A stretch of 45,061 nucleotides of DNA from an uncultured Clostridiaceae bacterium (GTDB lineage Bacteria; Bacillota; Clostridia; TANB77; CAG-508), in the NCBI GenBank assembly GCA_905198755.1, contig CAJKDR010000001.1, positions 1 through 45,061 on the forward strand. The letters are read 5' to 3'. The notes below the pieces were generated by a model. It saw only the letters and a list, made by a program, of their open reading frames with translations. It was not told the origin of the DNA and did not search any database. Positions within the stretch are counted from its first letter, which is position 1; each line of letters opens with the position of its first letter. Below are positions 16,552 through 25,157 of the stretch, one piece after another. The position numbers and the translations under genes were made by a program.

Positions 16552-17385
16552 TTACTTTTTCATCTTCTTTTTTCGACATTTTTCTGAAATCATTTTGTTT
16601 ATTGTAGCACCTAGTAAAATACTATACATACATGCATACACCCACATCATTGCTAATACTACTGTTGTCAAACTTCCATACATAACTGAAAAACCTGTAA
16701 ACACATTTACATATATGGAATAAAATACTGATACTAAAATACATGCAACAGATGCGAATATTGCTCCAGGTAGCTGATAAATCCACTTATAGTTATGTTT
16801 AGGTATAAATTTATATACTAATGTAAATACAACAAATAATAATATTCCACTTATTAAAATCTTACTTTTTAATATTACATTGATAACTGTACTAAAGATA
16901 TTAAATCTTTCTTGCAATATTAAATTTATACTATTTCCAAATACTAATAATAGAAGCATTAGTATAATTAAAATAATAAAAATAATTGTACAAACTGTTG
17001 CTCTTATTCTAAAATACATAAATTTATTTTGTTCTGTAACTTCATATGCAGCACTTAATCCTTTACACAATGCTAAAAATCCCTTTCCTGCTGACCACAA
17101 TACAAACAATGCTGATATTGTTATTGTTCCAACAGATTTTGAATATACTTCTTTAATTATTCCTAACACTGCATCATTTAATAAATTACTTGGAGCTAAT
17201 TTATCAATTACTTGAAATAAGCTTTGTTCATCTATTCCTACATATTTTGTAAGTGTTAATATTAACATTATAAATGGTATAAATGCCAATAATGTGAAAT
17301 ATGCACAATGAGCTGTATGTTCATCTATATTATTTTTATTTAATTTTTCTATTAATAACTTAGATATACTAATTATTTTTTTCAT
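16552..17385 (-). CDS. YihY/BrkB family inner-membrane protein
   Basis: 277 residues with about six membrane helices. The family pattern is visible: AYFTLLAFIPFIMLILTL in the first helix, the LSAAYEVTE stretch in the middle, and the late motif FTGFSVMYGSLTTVVLAMMWVYACMYSILLGATIN. These proteins were once annotated as ribonuclease BN by mistake, and their function in the membrane is not settled. The tail is short and basic. Its start overlaps the end of the TSCPD gene by 17 bases, so translation of the two is coupled. Confidence 0.92.
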   Translation of the reverse strand: MKKIISISKLLIEKLNKNNIDEHTAHCAYFTLLAFIPFIMLILTLTKYVGIDEQSLFQVIDKLAPSNLLNDAVLGIIKEVYSKSVGTITISALFVLWSAGKGFLALCKGLSAAYEVTEQNKFMYFRIRATVCTIIFIILIILMLLLLVFGNSINLILQERFNIFSTVINVILKSKILISGILLFVVFTLVYKFIPKHNYKWIYQLPGAIFASVACILVSVFYSIYVNVFTGFSVMYGSLTTVVLAMMWVYACMYSILLGATINKMISEKCRKKKMKK

Positions 17386-17632
17386 AACTTTTCTTTGCCT
17401 CTTCTAAAGCTATTGATAATTGGTCTGGGCATGATGTTGTTCTAAATCCACATGGTATTCCTTTTAGTCTTTTTATTGCTTCATCTATTTTCATTCCTTC
17501 TATTAGTCTTGATACTCCTACTGTATTTCCTGCACATCCTCCTATTATTTTTACGCTCTTGATAGTATCTCCTTCTAGTTCTATTATCATTTCTTGTGAG
17601 CATACTCCTTTTGGTTTAAATCTGTACTCCAT
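17369..17632 (-). CDS. TSCPD domain protein (TIGR03905 type)
   Basis: 87 residues, the full length of this small family. It contains GGCAGNTVGVSRLIEG (about 31-46) and the name-giving TSCPD at 66-70, plus CSQEM near the start. Related domains occur at the C-terminus of class II (B12-dependent) ribonucleotide reductases and in NrdJ-like proteins, where the Cys residues may bind metal, but the function of the stand-alone form is unknown. RBS GGAGGAG lies in front. It overlaps the downstream YihY-type gene. Confidence 0.9.
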   Translation of the reverse strand: MEYRFKPKGVCSQEMIIELEGDTIKSVKIIGGCAGNTVGVSRLIEGMKIDEAIKRLKGIPCGFRTTSCPDQLSIALEEAKKSYEKNN

Positions 17633-17680
17633 TTTCTCTCCTCCTTTTATAACTTATTTAATACTTAATGTAACTTTATA

Positions 17681-17712
17681 CCGGGCGGACAGAGTCGTCC
17701 GCCCCTACAATC
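17681..17712. repeat. Short palindromic GGGCGGAC repeat, copy 1
   Basis: GGGCGGAC and GTCCGCCC around a six-base centre (AGAGTC), flanked by CTAC on one side, in an otherwise AT-rich spacer. The same 24 bases recur at 27147-27170 and a changed version at 31471-31495. Its high GC against the surroundings marks it as a repeat rather than a local feature. A CCCC[T]AC tail suggests orientation. Confidence 0.8.
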
Positions 17713-17755
17713 TAATCTTGTTTTATTTAAAAATAGTAAATATTAATTATGCGCA

Positions 17756-18316
17756 TCATAAATTTAATAAATGTTCTATTAAGATTTTAATTCCCAATCC
17801 AATTAATATAATTCCACCTGCAAGTTCTGCTTTTTTTTCATATTTGTCTCCAAATATATTTCCTATTTTTACGCCTATTACAGATATTATAAAAGTTATT
17901 ATTCCTATCAAACTTACTGCTAATGTAATATTAACTTCTAGAAATGCAAATGTTATTCCTATAGCTAATGCATCTATACTAGTAGCAATAGCTAATATTA
18001 ACATATCTTTTACTTTTATACTATCACTTGCTTCTTCTTTTTCTTTTGACATAGCTTCTCTTATCATATTTGCACCTATTCCAACTAGTAAAACAAAAGC
18101 TACCCAATGGTCTATACTTGTTATTGCACTTTGAAAACTAACTCCTAATAAATAACCTATTAGTGGCATTATAGCTTGAAATATTCCAAAGTATAATCCT
18201 ATTATTATAGCATTTTTCCATTTCATTTTTTTCATTGCTAATCCTTTACAAATTGATACTGCAAAGGCATCCATTGCTAATCCTACACTTAATATTATTA
18301 ATTCAACAAGTCCCAT
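17756..18316 (-). CDS. mntP: Manganese efflux pump MntP
   Basis: 186 residues, six membrane helices arranged as two related halves. Each half carries the family's acidic motif: LAMDAFAVSICKG (about 13-25) and IATSIDALAIGITF (about 109-122), with the Asp residues expected to bind manganese. MntP exports Mn(II) and protects against manganese excess. The space upstream is under 100 bases, too short for the yybP-ykoY manganese riboswitch, which often controls mntP, so control here must be different. TATAAT lies at 18331-18336 on the minus strand just ahead of AAGGAGAAG. Confidence 0.94.
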   Translation of the reverse strand: MGLVELIILSVGLAMDAFAVSICKGLAMKKMKWKNAIIIGLYFGIFQAIMPLIGYLLGVSFQSAITSIDHWVAFVLLVGIGANMIREAMSKEKEEASDSIKVKDMLILAIATSIDALAIGITFAFLEVNITLAVSLIGIITFIISVIGVKIGNIFGDKYEKKAELAGGIILIGLGIKILIEHLLNL

Positions 18317-18374
18317 TTTCTTCTCCTTGTATTATAATACTTTTTTATAAAAATTAAATATTTTTTTCTTTTTT

Positions 18375-18410
18375 TAAAAGAGGCAGATTAAAATAATCTG
18401 TCCTCTTTTA
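18375..18410 (-). terminator. Terminator hairpin of the CorC/HlyC gene
   Basis: A long stem (18375-18390 with 18394-18410, one bulged base) directly after the stop. The U run on the minus strand is only four long, so its strength is uncertain. Confidence 0.6.
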
Positions 18411-18412
18411 AT

Positions 18413-19732
18413 TTATTCTTTTTCTTTATCTTTTATGTTTTCTTCTATATTATTGTTTTTACAAGCTTTAACTTTTATTATACGTTTGTCTTCATATTCT
18501 TCAATTTTATAAGTAACTTTTGGTGTTTCTATCACTGGTTTTTCATTATCAAGTGGTATTCTTCCCATTTCCTCAATTAAGTATCCTGATAAGGTATCAT
18601 ACTCTCCCTCTGGTATTTCCACTCCAAGAATTTTCTTTAAATCATATATAGAAACATTTCCATTTATTAAAAATGTATTATCATCAATTTTTTCATAGTC
18701 TAACTCAACATCATCATATTCATCATATATATTTCCAACTAATTCTTCAATTATATCTTCCATTGTTATTATACCAGCTGTTCCGCCATATTCATCAACA
18801 ACAATTGCAATTTGTTTTTTATTTTTTTGCAAATCTCTAAATAAATCATCTATTGGTTTATTCTCAGAAACAAAGTATGCATCTCTCATTATGTTTTTTA
18901 CTTTTCCATCTTTTTGTTTTTTTAGGAATTTTATTATATCCTTTGTATACAAAATTCCTTTTATATCATCTATTGTTTCTTCATATACTGGTATTCTACT
19001 ATATTTAAATTCATCTACTTCTTCCAGAATATCAGATATATTACTTTTTATATCTACTGCAAATATTTCTGTTCTATGTATCATTACTTCTGAAACAACT
19101 TTATCATTAAATTCAAAAACATTATTTATTAATTCTTTTTCTTCTTCCTCTATAGTACCTTTTTCTTCTCCAACATCTACCATCATTCTTATTTCTTCTT
19201 CTGTTACTGTTTCTTCATCTTCTGCTGAAACTCCAAATATTTTTGAAATTAAGTTAGTAGATGCTGTTAATAATTTAACAAATGGTGATGTTATAATTGC
19301 AATTACTCTTATAACCCCTACTGTTCCATATGCTATTTTCTCATAATTTTTCATAGCAATTCTTTTTGGCACTAATTCTCCAAATACAAGTGTAAAGTAA
19401 GATAGTATGATAGTAATTAAAACTATTGATATACTATTCCATACACCTATTCCCAATGGAATTAGATTATTTAGAATTGGTGCTAACTCTGATGCAAATG
19501 TCTCTGAAGCAAACGCACTTGATAGAAATCCTGCAAGTGTTATCCCTATTTGTATAGTTGCTAAAAATTTACTTGGTTCTTTTACCATCTTATAAATTTG
19601 TTTTGCTTTTTTATTTCCTTCTTTTGCTTCTTTTTCTATTTTCGCATCATTTAAAGATATAAAAGCTATCTCTGCTGACGCAAAATATGCATTTAATGCA
19701 ATTAATATAATCAATACGACAATTTGTATCAT
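18413..19732 (-). CDS. CorC/HlyC (CNNM-like) membrane transporter
   Basis: 439 residues. An N-terminal DUF21/CNNM membrane domain (about 1-180, four helices) is followed by a pair of CBS domains that bind nucleotides (about 200-325, containing DKVVSEVMIHRTEIFAV and VVDEYGGTAGIITMEDIIEELVG) and a CorC_HlyC domain (about 335-420). Members are linked to magnesium or cobalt efflux, and the old name hemolysin is misleading. The gene starts 15 bases after ileS and probably uses the ileS promoter, so it may respond to the T-box. The tail after the last domain is highly charged. Confidence 0.92.
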   Translation of the reverse strand: MIQIVVLIILIALNAYFASAEIAFISLNDAKIEKEAKEGNKKAKQIYKMVKEPSKFLATIQIGITLAGFLSSAFASETFASELAPILNNLIPLGIGVWNSISIVLITIILSYFTLVFGELVPKRIAMKNYEKIAYGTVGVIRVIAIITSPFVKLLTASTNLISKIFGVSAEDEETVTEEEIRMMVDVGEEKGTIEEEEKELINNVFEFNDKVVSEVMIHRTEIFAVDIKSNISDILEEVDEFKYSRIPVYEETIDDIKGILYTKDIIKFLKKQKDGKVKNIMRDAYFVSENKPIDDLFRDLQKNKKQIAIVVDEYGGTAGIITMEDIIEELVGNIYDEYDDVELDYEKIDDNTFLINGNVSIYDLKKILGVEIPEGEYDTLSGYLIEEMGRIPLDNEKPVIETPKVTYKIEEYEDKRIIKVKACKNNNIEENIKDKEKE

Positions 19733-19747
19733 ATATTTTTATCCTTT

Positions 19748-22498
19748 CTATTTTAAAGCTTCGCTACATCTGTGACATATTGTTGGATTTTCTTTATCTT
19801 CTCCTACTGTAGTTGAATACATCCAACATCTTTCACATTTTTCACCTTCTGCTGGTGTTACATCAATTTTTAATTCATTTGCTTCTTTTACTTCTACGGC
19901 TGATACTATGAATACTTCTTGTAATAGTTCTTCTTTATCTTTTAAGAAATTATAATTTTCTTTATCTGCATTTATTGTTACTTTTGCATTTAATGAATGT
20001 CCTATTACTTTTTCCGCTCTGGCCATTTCTAAAGCTTTTGATGCTTCTTCTTTTATAGCTATTATTTTATTCCATTTTTCTTCAAGCTCTTTGTTTTCGT
20101 ATTTTTCATTAACTTTTGGCCAATATTCTAACATTATACTTTCTGTATTTTCTCCATTTTTGTGTGGCATATACTTCCAAATCTCTTCTGCAGTATATAC
20201 TGTCATTGGAGCTATAATTCTAACTAATCCACTTAATATCTTATACATTGCTGTTTGAGCAGCTCTTCTCTTTGTACTTTCTTTTTTGCTTGTGTATAAT
20301 CTATCTTTGATTATGTCTAAATAAAAGTTACTCATATCTACGACACAGAAAGTGTTTATTGCTTGATATGCTTTATTAAAATCATATTCGTCAAATGCTT
20401 TTGTGCAATCTTTAATTAAATGATTTAATTTAATTAATGCCCATTTATCTATTTCTTCTAATTCATCATATTTAACTGGTTCATTAACATTAAAATCACT
20501 TATATTTCCTAATATATATCTTGCTGTATTTCTTATTTTTCTATAAACTTCTGCAACTTGTTTCATTATTCCATTTGATATACTTACATCTGATTTATAG
20601 TCTGAAGATAATACCCATAGCCTTAATATATCTGCTCCATATTGTTTTATCATTGTTTGTGGAGCTATAACATTTCCTACAGATTTAGACATTTTTCTTC
20701 CTTGTTCATCTACTGTATATCCATGTGTTAACACTTCTTTATATGGTGCTTTTCCTTTTGTTGCTACAGATGTCAACAATGATGATTGGAACCACCCTCT
20801 ATATTGATCACTACCTTCTAGATATAGAGTTGCTTCTGGTAAACCACGTTCTGCTAACACTGATTCATGTGTAGAACCTGAATCAAACCAAACATCCATT
20901 ATATCTGTTTCTTTTTTGAAATGTGTACATCCACATTTTTCACATTTTGCTCCTTCTGGCATTAATTCTTCTTCTGTAAGGTCAAACCATGCATTTGATC
21001 CTTTTTCTTTAAATATTTTTTGTACTTTAGCTAGACTTTCATCTGTTACATATTCTTTTTCACAATCTGCACAATAGAAAATTGGTATTGGAACTCCCCA
21101 AGTACGTTGTCTTGATATACACCAGTCGTTTCTATCTTCTACCATTTTTGTGATTCTTTCTTCGCCCCATGATGGAATCCATTTTACACCTTTTATTGCT
21201 TCTAATGTTTCTTTTCTGAATCCATCTACTGAAGCAAACCATTGATTTGTTGCTCTATAAATTACTGGCTTCTTACATCTCCAACAATGTGGATATGAAT
21301 GCATTAATTCTTGTTTATGTAATAATAAATTATGTTCTTCTAACCAATTTAGGATTTCTTTATCTGATTTTGCATAAAACATTCCTGCAAAAGGTCCTGC
21401 TTCTTCTGTTTGGTGTCCTTTTGCATCTACTGTTACAACTATATCTAATCCATTTTTTAATCCGCATAAATAATCTTCTTTACCATAACCAGGTGCTGTA
21501 TGTACTGCTCCTGTACCAGTATCTAATTCTACTTTAACAGTATCATCACTACCCATTACGACTCTTGAAGTTCTATCTAAAAATGGATGTTTACAAAGAA
21601 TTCCTTCTAATTCTTTTCCTTTAAATGTTTGTTCTATTTTGTATTCTTCTATTCCAGCTAATTCCATTACTTTTGAAACTAGTTCTTTAGCCATTATATA
21701 TTTTTCATCATTTGCATTTACTATGCTATATTCAAATTCTGGATCTATTGTTATTCCCATATTTCCTGGAAGTGTCCATGGAGTTGTAGTCCATATTACA
21801 ACATATGTGTTTTCTTTATCAAATAATCCTTTAGAATCTTCTACTGGAAATTTTACATATGCAGATGTATTTTTTACATCTTTGTATTCTATTTCTGCTT
21901 CTGCTAAAGCTGTTTCACAGTCTGTACACCAATAAACTGGTTTTAATCCTTTATATATATATCCTTTTTTATACATATCAGCAAAAACTCCTACTTGTTT
22001 TGCTTCCATTTGTGGTTGATATGTTATATATGGATTTTTCCAATCTGCTAATACCCCTAGTCTTTTAAACCCTTCTGTTTGTTTAGCAATATAATCTTTA
22101 TTGAAGCTTTTACATGTATCTCTGAATTCACTTACTGGAATTTCGTCTCTATTTAGTCCTAGTGCTTGTATTGCTTTATTTTCAGTTGGCATTCCATGTG
22201 TATCATATCCTGGAATAAATGGTGTATAATACCCATTTAGGTTTTTATATCTTACTATTGTATCTTTTAGTACTTTATTTAATGCATGACCAATATGTAT
22301 TTCTCCATTTGCATATGGTGGTCCATCATGTAAAACAAATGGTTCTTTTCCTTCATTCTTTTTTAACATTTTTTCATATAAACCTTTTTCAAATATTTCT
22401 TCTAATATTTTAGGTTCGTTTTCTGGTAAATTTCCTCTCATTGGAAATTCTGTTTTTGGTAAGTTAAGTGTTGCTCCATAATCTTTTTTTTCGCACAT
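19748..22498 (-). CDS. ileS: Isoleucyl-tRNA synthetase
   Basis: Class I aminoacyl-tRNA synthetase of 916 residues that charges tRNA-Ile. The ATP-binding HIGH motif is in PPYANGEIHIGHALN (about 60-74) and the KMSKS loop in EQGRKMSKSVGN (about 595-606). The CP1 editing domain contains WTTTPWTLPGN, which removes valine. The C-terminus keeps a zinc knuckle (CERCWMYS and CHRCSEA), as in the common bacterial type. The ATG is preceded by AAAGGAGG. Expression is controlled by the T-box leader directly upstream. Confidence 0.98.
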   Translation of the reverse strand: MCEKKDYGATLNLPKTEFPMRGNLPENEPKILEEIFEKGLYEKMLKKNEGKEPFVLHDGPPYANGEIHIGHALNKVLKDTIVRYKNLNGYYTPFIPGYDTHGMPTENKAIQALGLNRDEIPVSEFRDTCKSFNKDYIAKQTEGFKRLGVLADWKNPYITYQPQMEAKQVGVFADMYKKGYIYKGLKPVYWCTDCETALAEAEIEYKDVKNTSAYVKFPVEDSKGLFDKENTYVVIWTTTPWTLPGNMGITIDPEFEYSIVNANDEKYIMAKELVSKVMELAGIEEYKIEQTFKGKELEGILCKHPFLDRTSRVVMGSDDTVKVELDTGTGAVHTAPGYGKEDYLCGLKNGLDIVVTVDAKGHQTEEAGPFAGMFYAKSDKEILNWLEEHNLLLHKQELMHSYPHCWRCKKPVIYRATNQWFASVDGFRKETLEAIKGVKWIPSWGEERITKMVEDRNDWCISRQRTWGVPIPIFYCADCEKEYVTDESLAKVQKIFKEKGSNAWFDLTEEELMPEGAKCEKCGCTHFKKETDIMDVWFDSGSTHESVLAERGLPEATLYLEGSDQYRGWFQSSLLTSVATKGKAPYKEVLTHGYTVDEQGRKMSKSVGNVIAPQTMIKQYGADILRLWVLSSDYKSDVSISNGIMKQVAEVYRKIRNTARYILGNISDFNVNEPVKYDELEEIDKWALIKLNHLIKDCTKAFDEYDFNKAYQAINTFCVVDMSNFYLDIIKDRLYTSKKESTKRRAAQTAMYKILSGLVRIIAPMTVYTAEEIWKYMPHKNGENTESIMLEYWPKVNEKYENKELEEKWNKIIAIKEEASKALEMARAEKVIGHSLNAKVTINADKENYNFLKDKEELLQEVFIVSAVEVKEANELKIDVTPAEGEKCERCWMYSTTVGEDKENPTICHRCSEALK

Positions 22499-22536
22499 AA
22501 TTTTTCCTCCTTTTATTTGGGTATTCCTATTATATA

Positions 22537-22784
22537 AAAAGCTCGCCTTATATTACTATAAGGGCGAGCTTTTTTCTCACGGTACCACCTTAATTTATAT
22601 ATTAATTATTTAATACATATCTTAAATATCTTTAACGCAGATTTACGACCATTTTACTATTGTTTCAAATTGGTAACCAATAAAGTGATAATAAGAATGT
22701 TTCTTCCTACCAAATTCACAGCAAATATTTGGCTCTCTTTAGGGAAATCAGACTTATCGTGTCTTTATTATCGTTTTTTAATAT
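22537..22784 (-). promoter_or_regulatory. T-box leader of ileS
   Basis: The minus strand contains the conserved T-box AAGGTGGTACCGTGAG (22591 down to 22576). It is followed by a strong terminator, arms AGCTCGCC and GGCGAGCT (22537-22572), which competes with an antiterminator using the T-box bases. Upstream lies a long Stem I region whose base is formed by GATAATA and TATTATC. Uncharged tRNA-Ile should bind and allow read-through into ileS. An ATT in the 3' side of Stem I (in ACATTCT) is a candidate specifier for isoleucine, but I cannot fix it without folding. Confidence 0.93.
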
Positions 22785-22790
22785 GTTAAT

Positions 22791-22819
22791 ATTATACTAT
22801 GCTTTCCATAAATTTGCAA
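22791..22819 (-). promoter_or_regulatory. Sigma-A promoter of the ileS operon
   Basis: TTGCAA (22814-22819), a 17-base spacer and TATAAT (22791-22796) on the minus strand, placed just before the T-box leader. Confidence 0.78.
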
Positions 22820-22835
22820 TAGATTTATGAAAAAA

Positions 22836-22863
22836 AGAATGCTAGTTAACAAACTAGCATTCT
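22836..22863 (-). terminator. Terminator of the 103-residue protein gene
   Basis: A 12-pair stem AGAATGCTAGTT (22836-22847) with AACTAGCATTCT (22852-22863), followed on the minus strand by seven T. Confidence 0.9.
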
Positions 22864-22871
22864 CCCGACAT

Positions 22872-23183
22872 TTATACATTTATCATTAATAGATTTTTTT
22901 CTGGTTGATGGCAAAACTCACTATATGTTATACCATTTTTTATAATCATATTATTGATAAGGTTTACTGCTTTATGAAATGAAAGTTTTTTAGTGAATTT
23001 TACTGTTATAACTTCATATTCATCATATTCAACTCTTCTTTCAGTACATATCTTGTACGGAATATTTGGAGCCACTTTTATTATCTGCTTTTTAAATTCA
23101 GATAATATAAAGCTCTTGTTTTCATTATACAAAAAAAACTGTAATTTCAATATTCCTAAAACATCATTAACCTCCCGTGCCAT
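22872..23183 (-). CDS. Small uncharacterised protein, 103 residues
   Basis: Not recognised. The protein has no membrane segment or signal peptide, a mixed alpha-beta pattern and a basic character, with clustered aromatic residues (LQFFLYNE) and the strand-rich stretch YEVITVKFTKKLSFHKAV. GGAGGCTATAAT precedes the ATG, and a sigma-A promoter and a strong terminator bracket the gene, so it is expressed as a single unit. It lies between the DnaB-like ATPase gene and the ileS T-box. Confidence 0.75.
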   Translation of the reverse strand: MAREVNDVLGILKLQFFLYNENKSFILSEFKKQIIKVAPNIPYKICTERRVEYDEYEVITVKFTKKLSFHKAVNLINNMIIKNGITYSEFCHQPEKNLLMINV

Positions 23184-23239
23184 ATTATAGCCTCCTTCTT
23201 TATTAAAATGTCGTTAAACATATATTAATATGCTAATAT

Positions 23240-23268
23240 ATTATATCATCATTTTTATCAAATTACAA
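23240..23268 (-). promoter_or_regulatory. Sigma-A promoter of the 103-residue protein gene
   Basis: TTGTAA (23263-23268), a 17-base spacer and TATAAT (23240-23245) on the minus strand. Confidence 0.7.
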
Positions 23269-23276
23269 TAGAAAAA

Positions 23277-23298
23277 GGATTGCATGATATGCAACCCC
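23277..23298 (-). terminator. Terminator of the DnaB-like gene
   Basis: Inverted repeat of GGATTGCAT (23277-23285) and ATGCAACCCC (23289-23298) with one imperfect step, followed on the minus strand by TTTTTC. Confidence 0.7.
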
Positions 23299-25073
23299 TA
23301 CATTTTTTTCTTTGCAGTTTGTTTTAATCTTAAATATCCCAATTCTTCCCAACTGTTATATGCTAAGTTTAGTCTAAATAGTATTGTTGGTTTTGCTCCT
23401 GCTCTGTTTTTATCTACTACACACGCATAATATCTCACATCTGGATCTTTAAATTTCTTTAAATCAAAGTATTCTGTGTCTACTTCATTTAGCGAATATT
23501 CATAATCTTGTAGTGTATCTCTATGAATTTGTTTTATTAGACATAATGTATCTAATACTTCTTTTACTGTTCCACTTACTGATAAATCATTTATTGTTAG
23601 ATTTACTGGTAATGTGTCTGTTTCTTTTAATTGTAAAGTTGAACATATAAACATTCCAAAGTTTTGTGCTAAATTTGCAAGTATTGTTGTTGTTTTCTTT
23701 ATTTCTGCTGCACTTCCTATGTGTTCTATATCTGTTTTTAATGTATCATAAAATACATATTCAATTTGTTCTTTATAATAATAGTTCATTATAACATTTT
23801 GTAATTCTTCATTTGTATGGTCTGTTATATTAATGAAATATATTGAATTGTTTAATTGCTTATTTACCCAGTCTGTTACAGCTATTACTTGGTTGAATTC
23901 TGTACTTTGTTCTGACAATCTCTTTACAAAAGCTTTTTGTTTTTCGCCTTCTTCTTTTAATATGAATCCATTTTCATCTACTTTTACTTTTTTAGGATCA
24001 TCTGCTCTAAATTTAAATTCTAATATTTCCCCTTCTGTTTTACTAAGCTTTTGTCCATGTAATTTTTGTATTTCTGGATTGTTTAGTATTGTAGTAATTA
24101 AACACAATTTCATTTTTTCTTCTGACATTTCATTTGAAATAACTAATACTTTCTTTTTATCCACAAAAGCTGTATATGCTGCTAAGTTAATTGTAAATCT
24201 ACTTTTTCCTGAGTTTGATGGCATTGCATATGCCATTGTTTCTCCTTTTCTTATTCCTTTGAATACTGAATTCAATATAGGAAATGGAAGTTTTAATCCT
24301 GTTGTTAGGTTATTATCACCAAGTTTTAAAAACTCACTTAAATCCGAGTTTAGTACTGATGATTTAAATCTTTTTGTTATTATAATTTGCTCAATTGCAT
24401 TTTCAACTTCTTCTACTGACATTTGCGCATATAATTTATAATTTACTATATCTGCAATTTTCTTTTGTATTGCTTCCATTGGTTCTTGCAAATAATTTTT
24501 TCTTATAACAAATAATTTCTTCAAGTCAATATAAATTTTTTCCATATTATACTTTTTATCTGCTACATCCATTTTTATTTTTTGTTTATATTGATATACA
24601 TCTGCATTATCTTTTGAAAAGTTAAAATCTTTTTTTGCTAACTCTGATGCATATTCTGCTCCTTCAAAGAATAATACGCTTTTATACACATTTAATAATT
24701 CTTGATTTTCAAATAAACATATATCATATAGAAAATAATATTTTGTAATATATTTAGGATGGTTTAGCAATAACCCTATATATACATATTCTAGTGTTTC
24801 ATTTTGCAATTCCTTAGGGTATTTTTCTCCAATTTCATCGCTATTTTTGTAGTTATTCTCTTCTTGATTTTCTATGATATCTTCATCCTTCTCATTTTCT
24901 ATCGATTCGTCCATATTATTATCAGAAAATAATTCATCTATCTTTTTTAATGTTAAGTCTAAGTCTCCCTCATTTATTAGTTCTTTTATTTCTGCTATTT
25001 TTCTTTGATTTTCTAATGTTGGTTCTACTCTTGATAATAATTCATTTAATTTTCTTATTTTTTCTTGATCCAT
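23298..25073 (-). CDS. DnaB-like helicase-family ATPase, divergent
   Basis: 591 residues, about 150 longer than replicative DnaB. After a charged, partly acidic N-terminal extension (1-90) comes a region resembling the DnaB N-domain (about 92-150). Then there is a RecA-fold ATPase with GIRKGETMAYAMPSNSGKSR (about 273-292, Walker A around 285-291), VISNEMSEEK in the place of the DnaB FSLEM motif, VFYDTLK (Walker B Asp about 443) and QLKETD in the place of the SQLNR segment. An insertion of about 60 charged residues lies between the second and third motifs. The tail KNRAGAKPTILFRL matches the DnaB KxRxG end. No primase or phage gene is nearby, so this is a chromosomal paralogue. Its role is unknown. 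Confidence 0.8.
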   Translation of the reverse strand: MDQEKIRKLNELLSRVEPTLENQRKIAEIKELINEGDLDLTLKKIDELFSDNNMDESIENEKDEDIIENQEENNYKNSDEIGEKYPKELQNETLEYVYIGLLLNHPKYITKYYFLYDICLFENQELLNVYKSVLFFEGAEYASELAKKDFNFSKDNADVYQYKQKIKMDVADKKYNMEKIYIDLKKLFVIRKNYLQEPMEAIQKKIADIVNYKLYAQMSVEEVENAIEQIIITKRFKSSVLNSDLSEFLKLGDNNLTTGLKLPFPILNSVFKGIRKGETMAYAMPSNSGKSRFTINLAAYTAFVDKKKVLVISNEMSEEKMKLCLITTILNNPEIQKLHGQKLSKTEGEILEFKFRADDPKKVKVDENGFILKEEGEKQKAFVKRLSEQSTEFNQVIAVTDWVNKQLNNSIYFINITDHTNEELQNVIMNYYYKEQIEYVFYDTLKTDIEHIGSAAEIKKTTTILANLAQNFGMFICSTLQLKETDTLPVNLTINDLSVSGTVKEVLDTLCLIKQIHRDTLQDYEYSLNEVDTEYFDLKKFKDPDVRYYACVVDKNRAGAKPTILFRLNLAYNSWEELGYLRLKQTAKKKM

Positions 25074-25101
25074 AATACATCTCCTATTAATGTTTTTTTA
25101 T

Positions 25102-25130
25102 ATTATATATTTAGTATTTAAAATTGTAAA
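25102..25130 (-). promoter_or_regulatory. Sigma-A promoter of the DnaB-like gene
   Basis: TTTACA (25125-25130), a 17-base spacer and TATAAT (25102-25107) on the minus strand. Confidence 0.72.
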
Positions 25131-25137
25131 GAAAAAA

Positions 25138-25155
25138 AGCAGAATAAATTCTGCT
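25138..25155 (-). terminator. Terminator of clpX
   Basis: AGCAGAAT (25138-25145) and ATTCTGCT (25148-25155) form a stem with a tight loop, followed on the minus strand by TTTTTTTC. Confidence 0.8.
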
Positions 25156-25157
25156 CT

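Noticed and set aside
17559..18134. Plus-strand reading frame of 191 codons across the TSCPD-mntP region
   Set aside because: It is a shadow of mntP and the spacer, spans the palindromic repeat, and has no start signal.
18317..18412. Possible yybP-ykoY manganese riboswitch before mntP
   Set aside because: The space is under 100 bases, and the conserved riboswitch bases are not present.
23833..24441. Plus-strand reading frame of 202 codons inside the DnaB-like gene
   Set aside because: Antisense to a gene with conserved ATPase motifs, no RBS, no recognisable domain.
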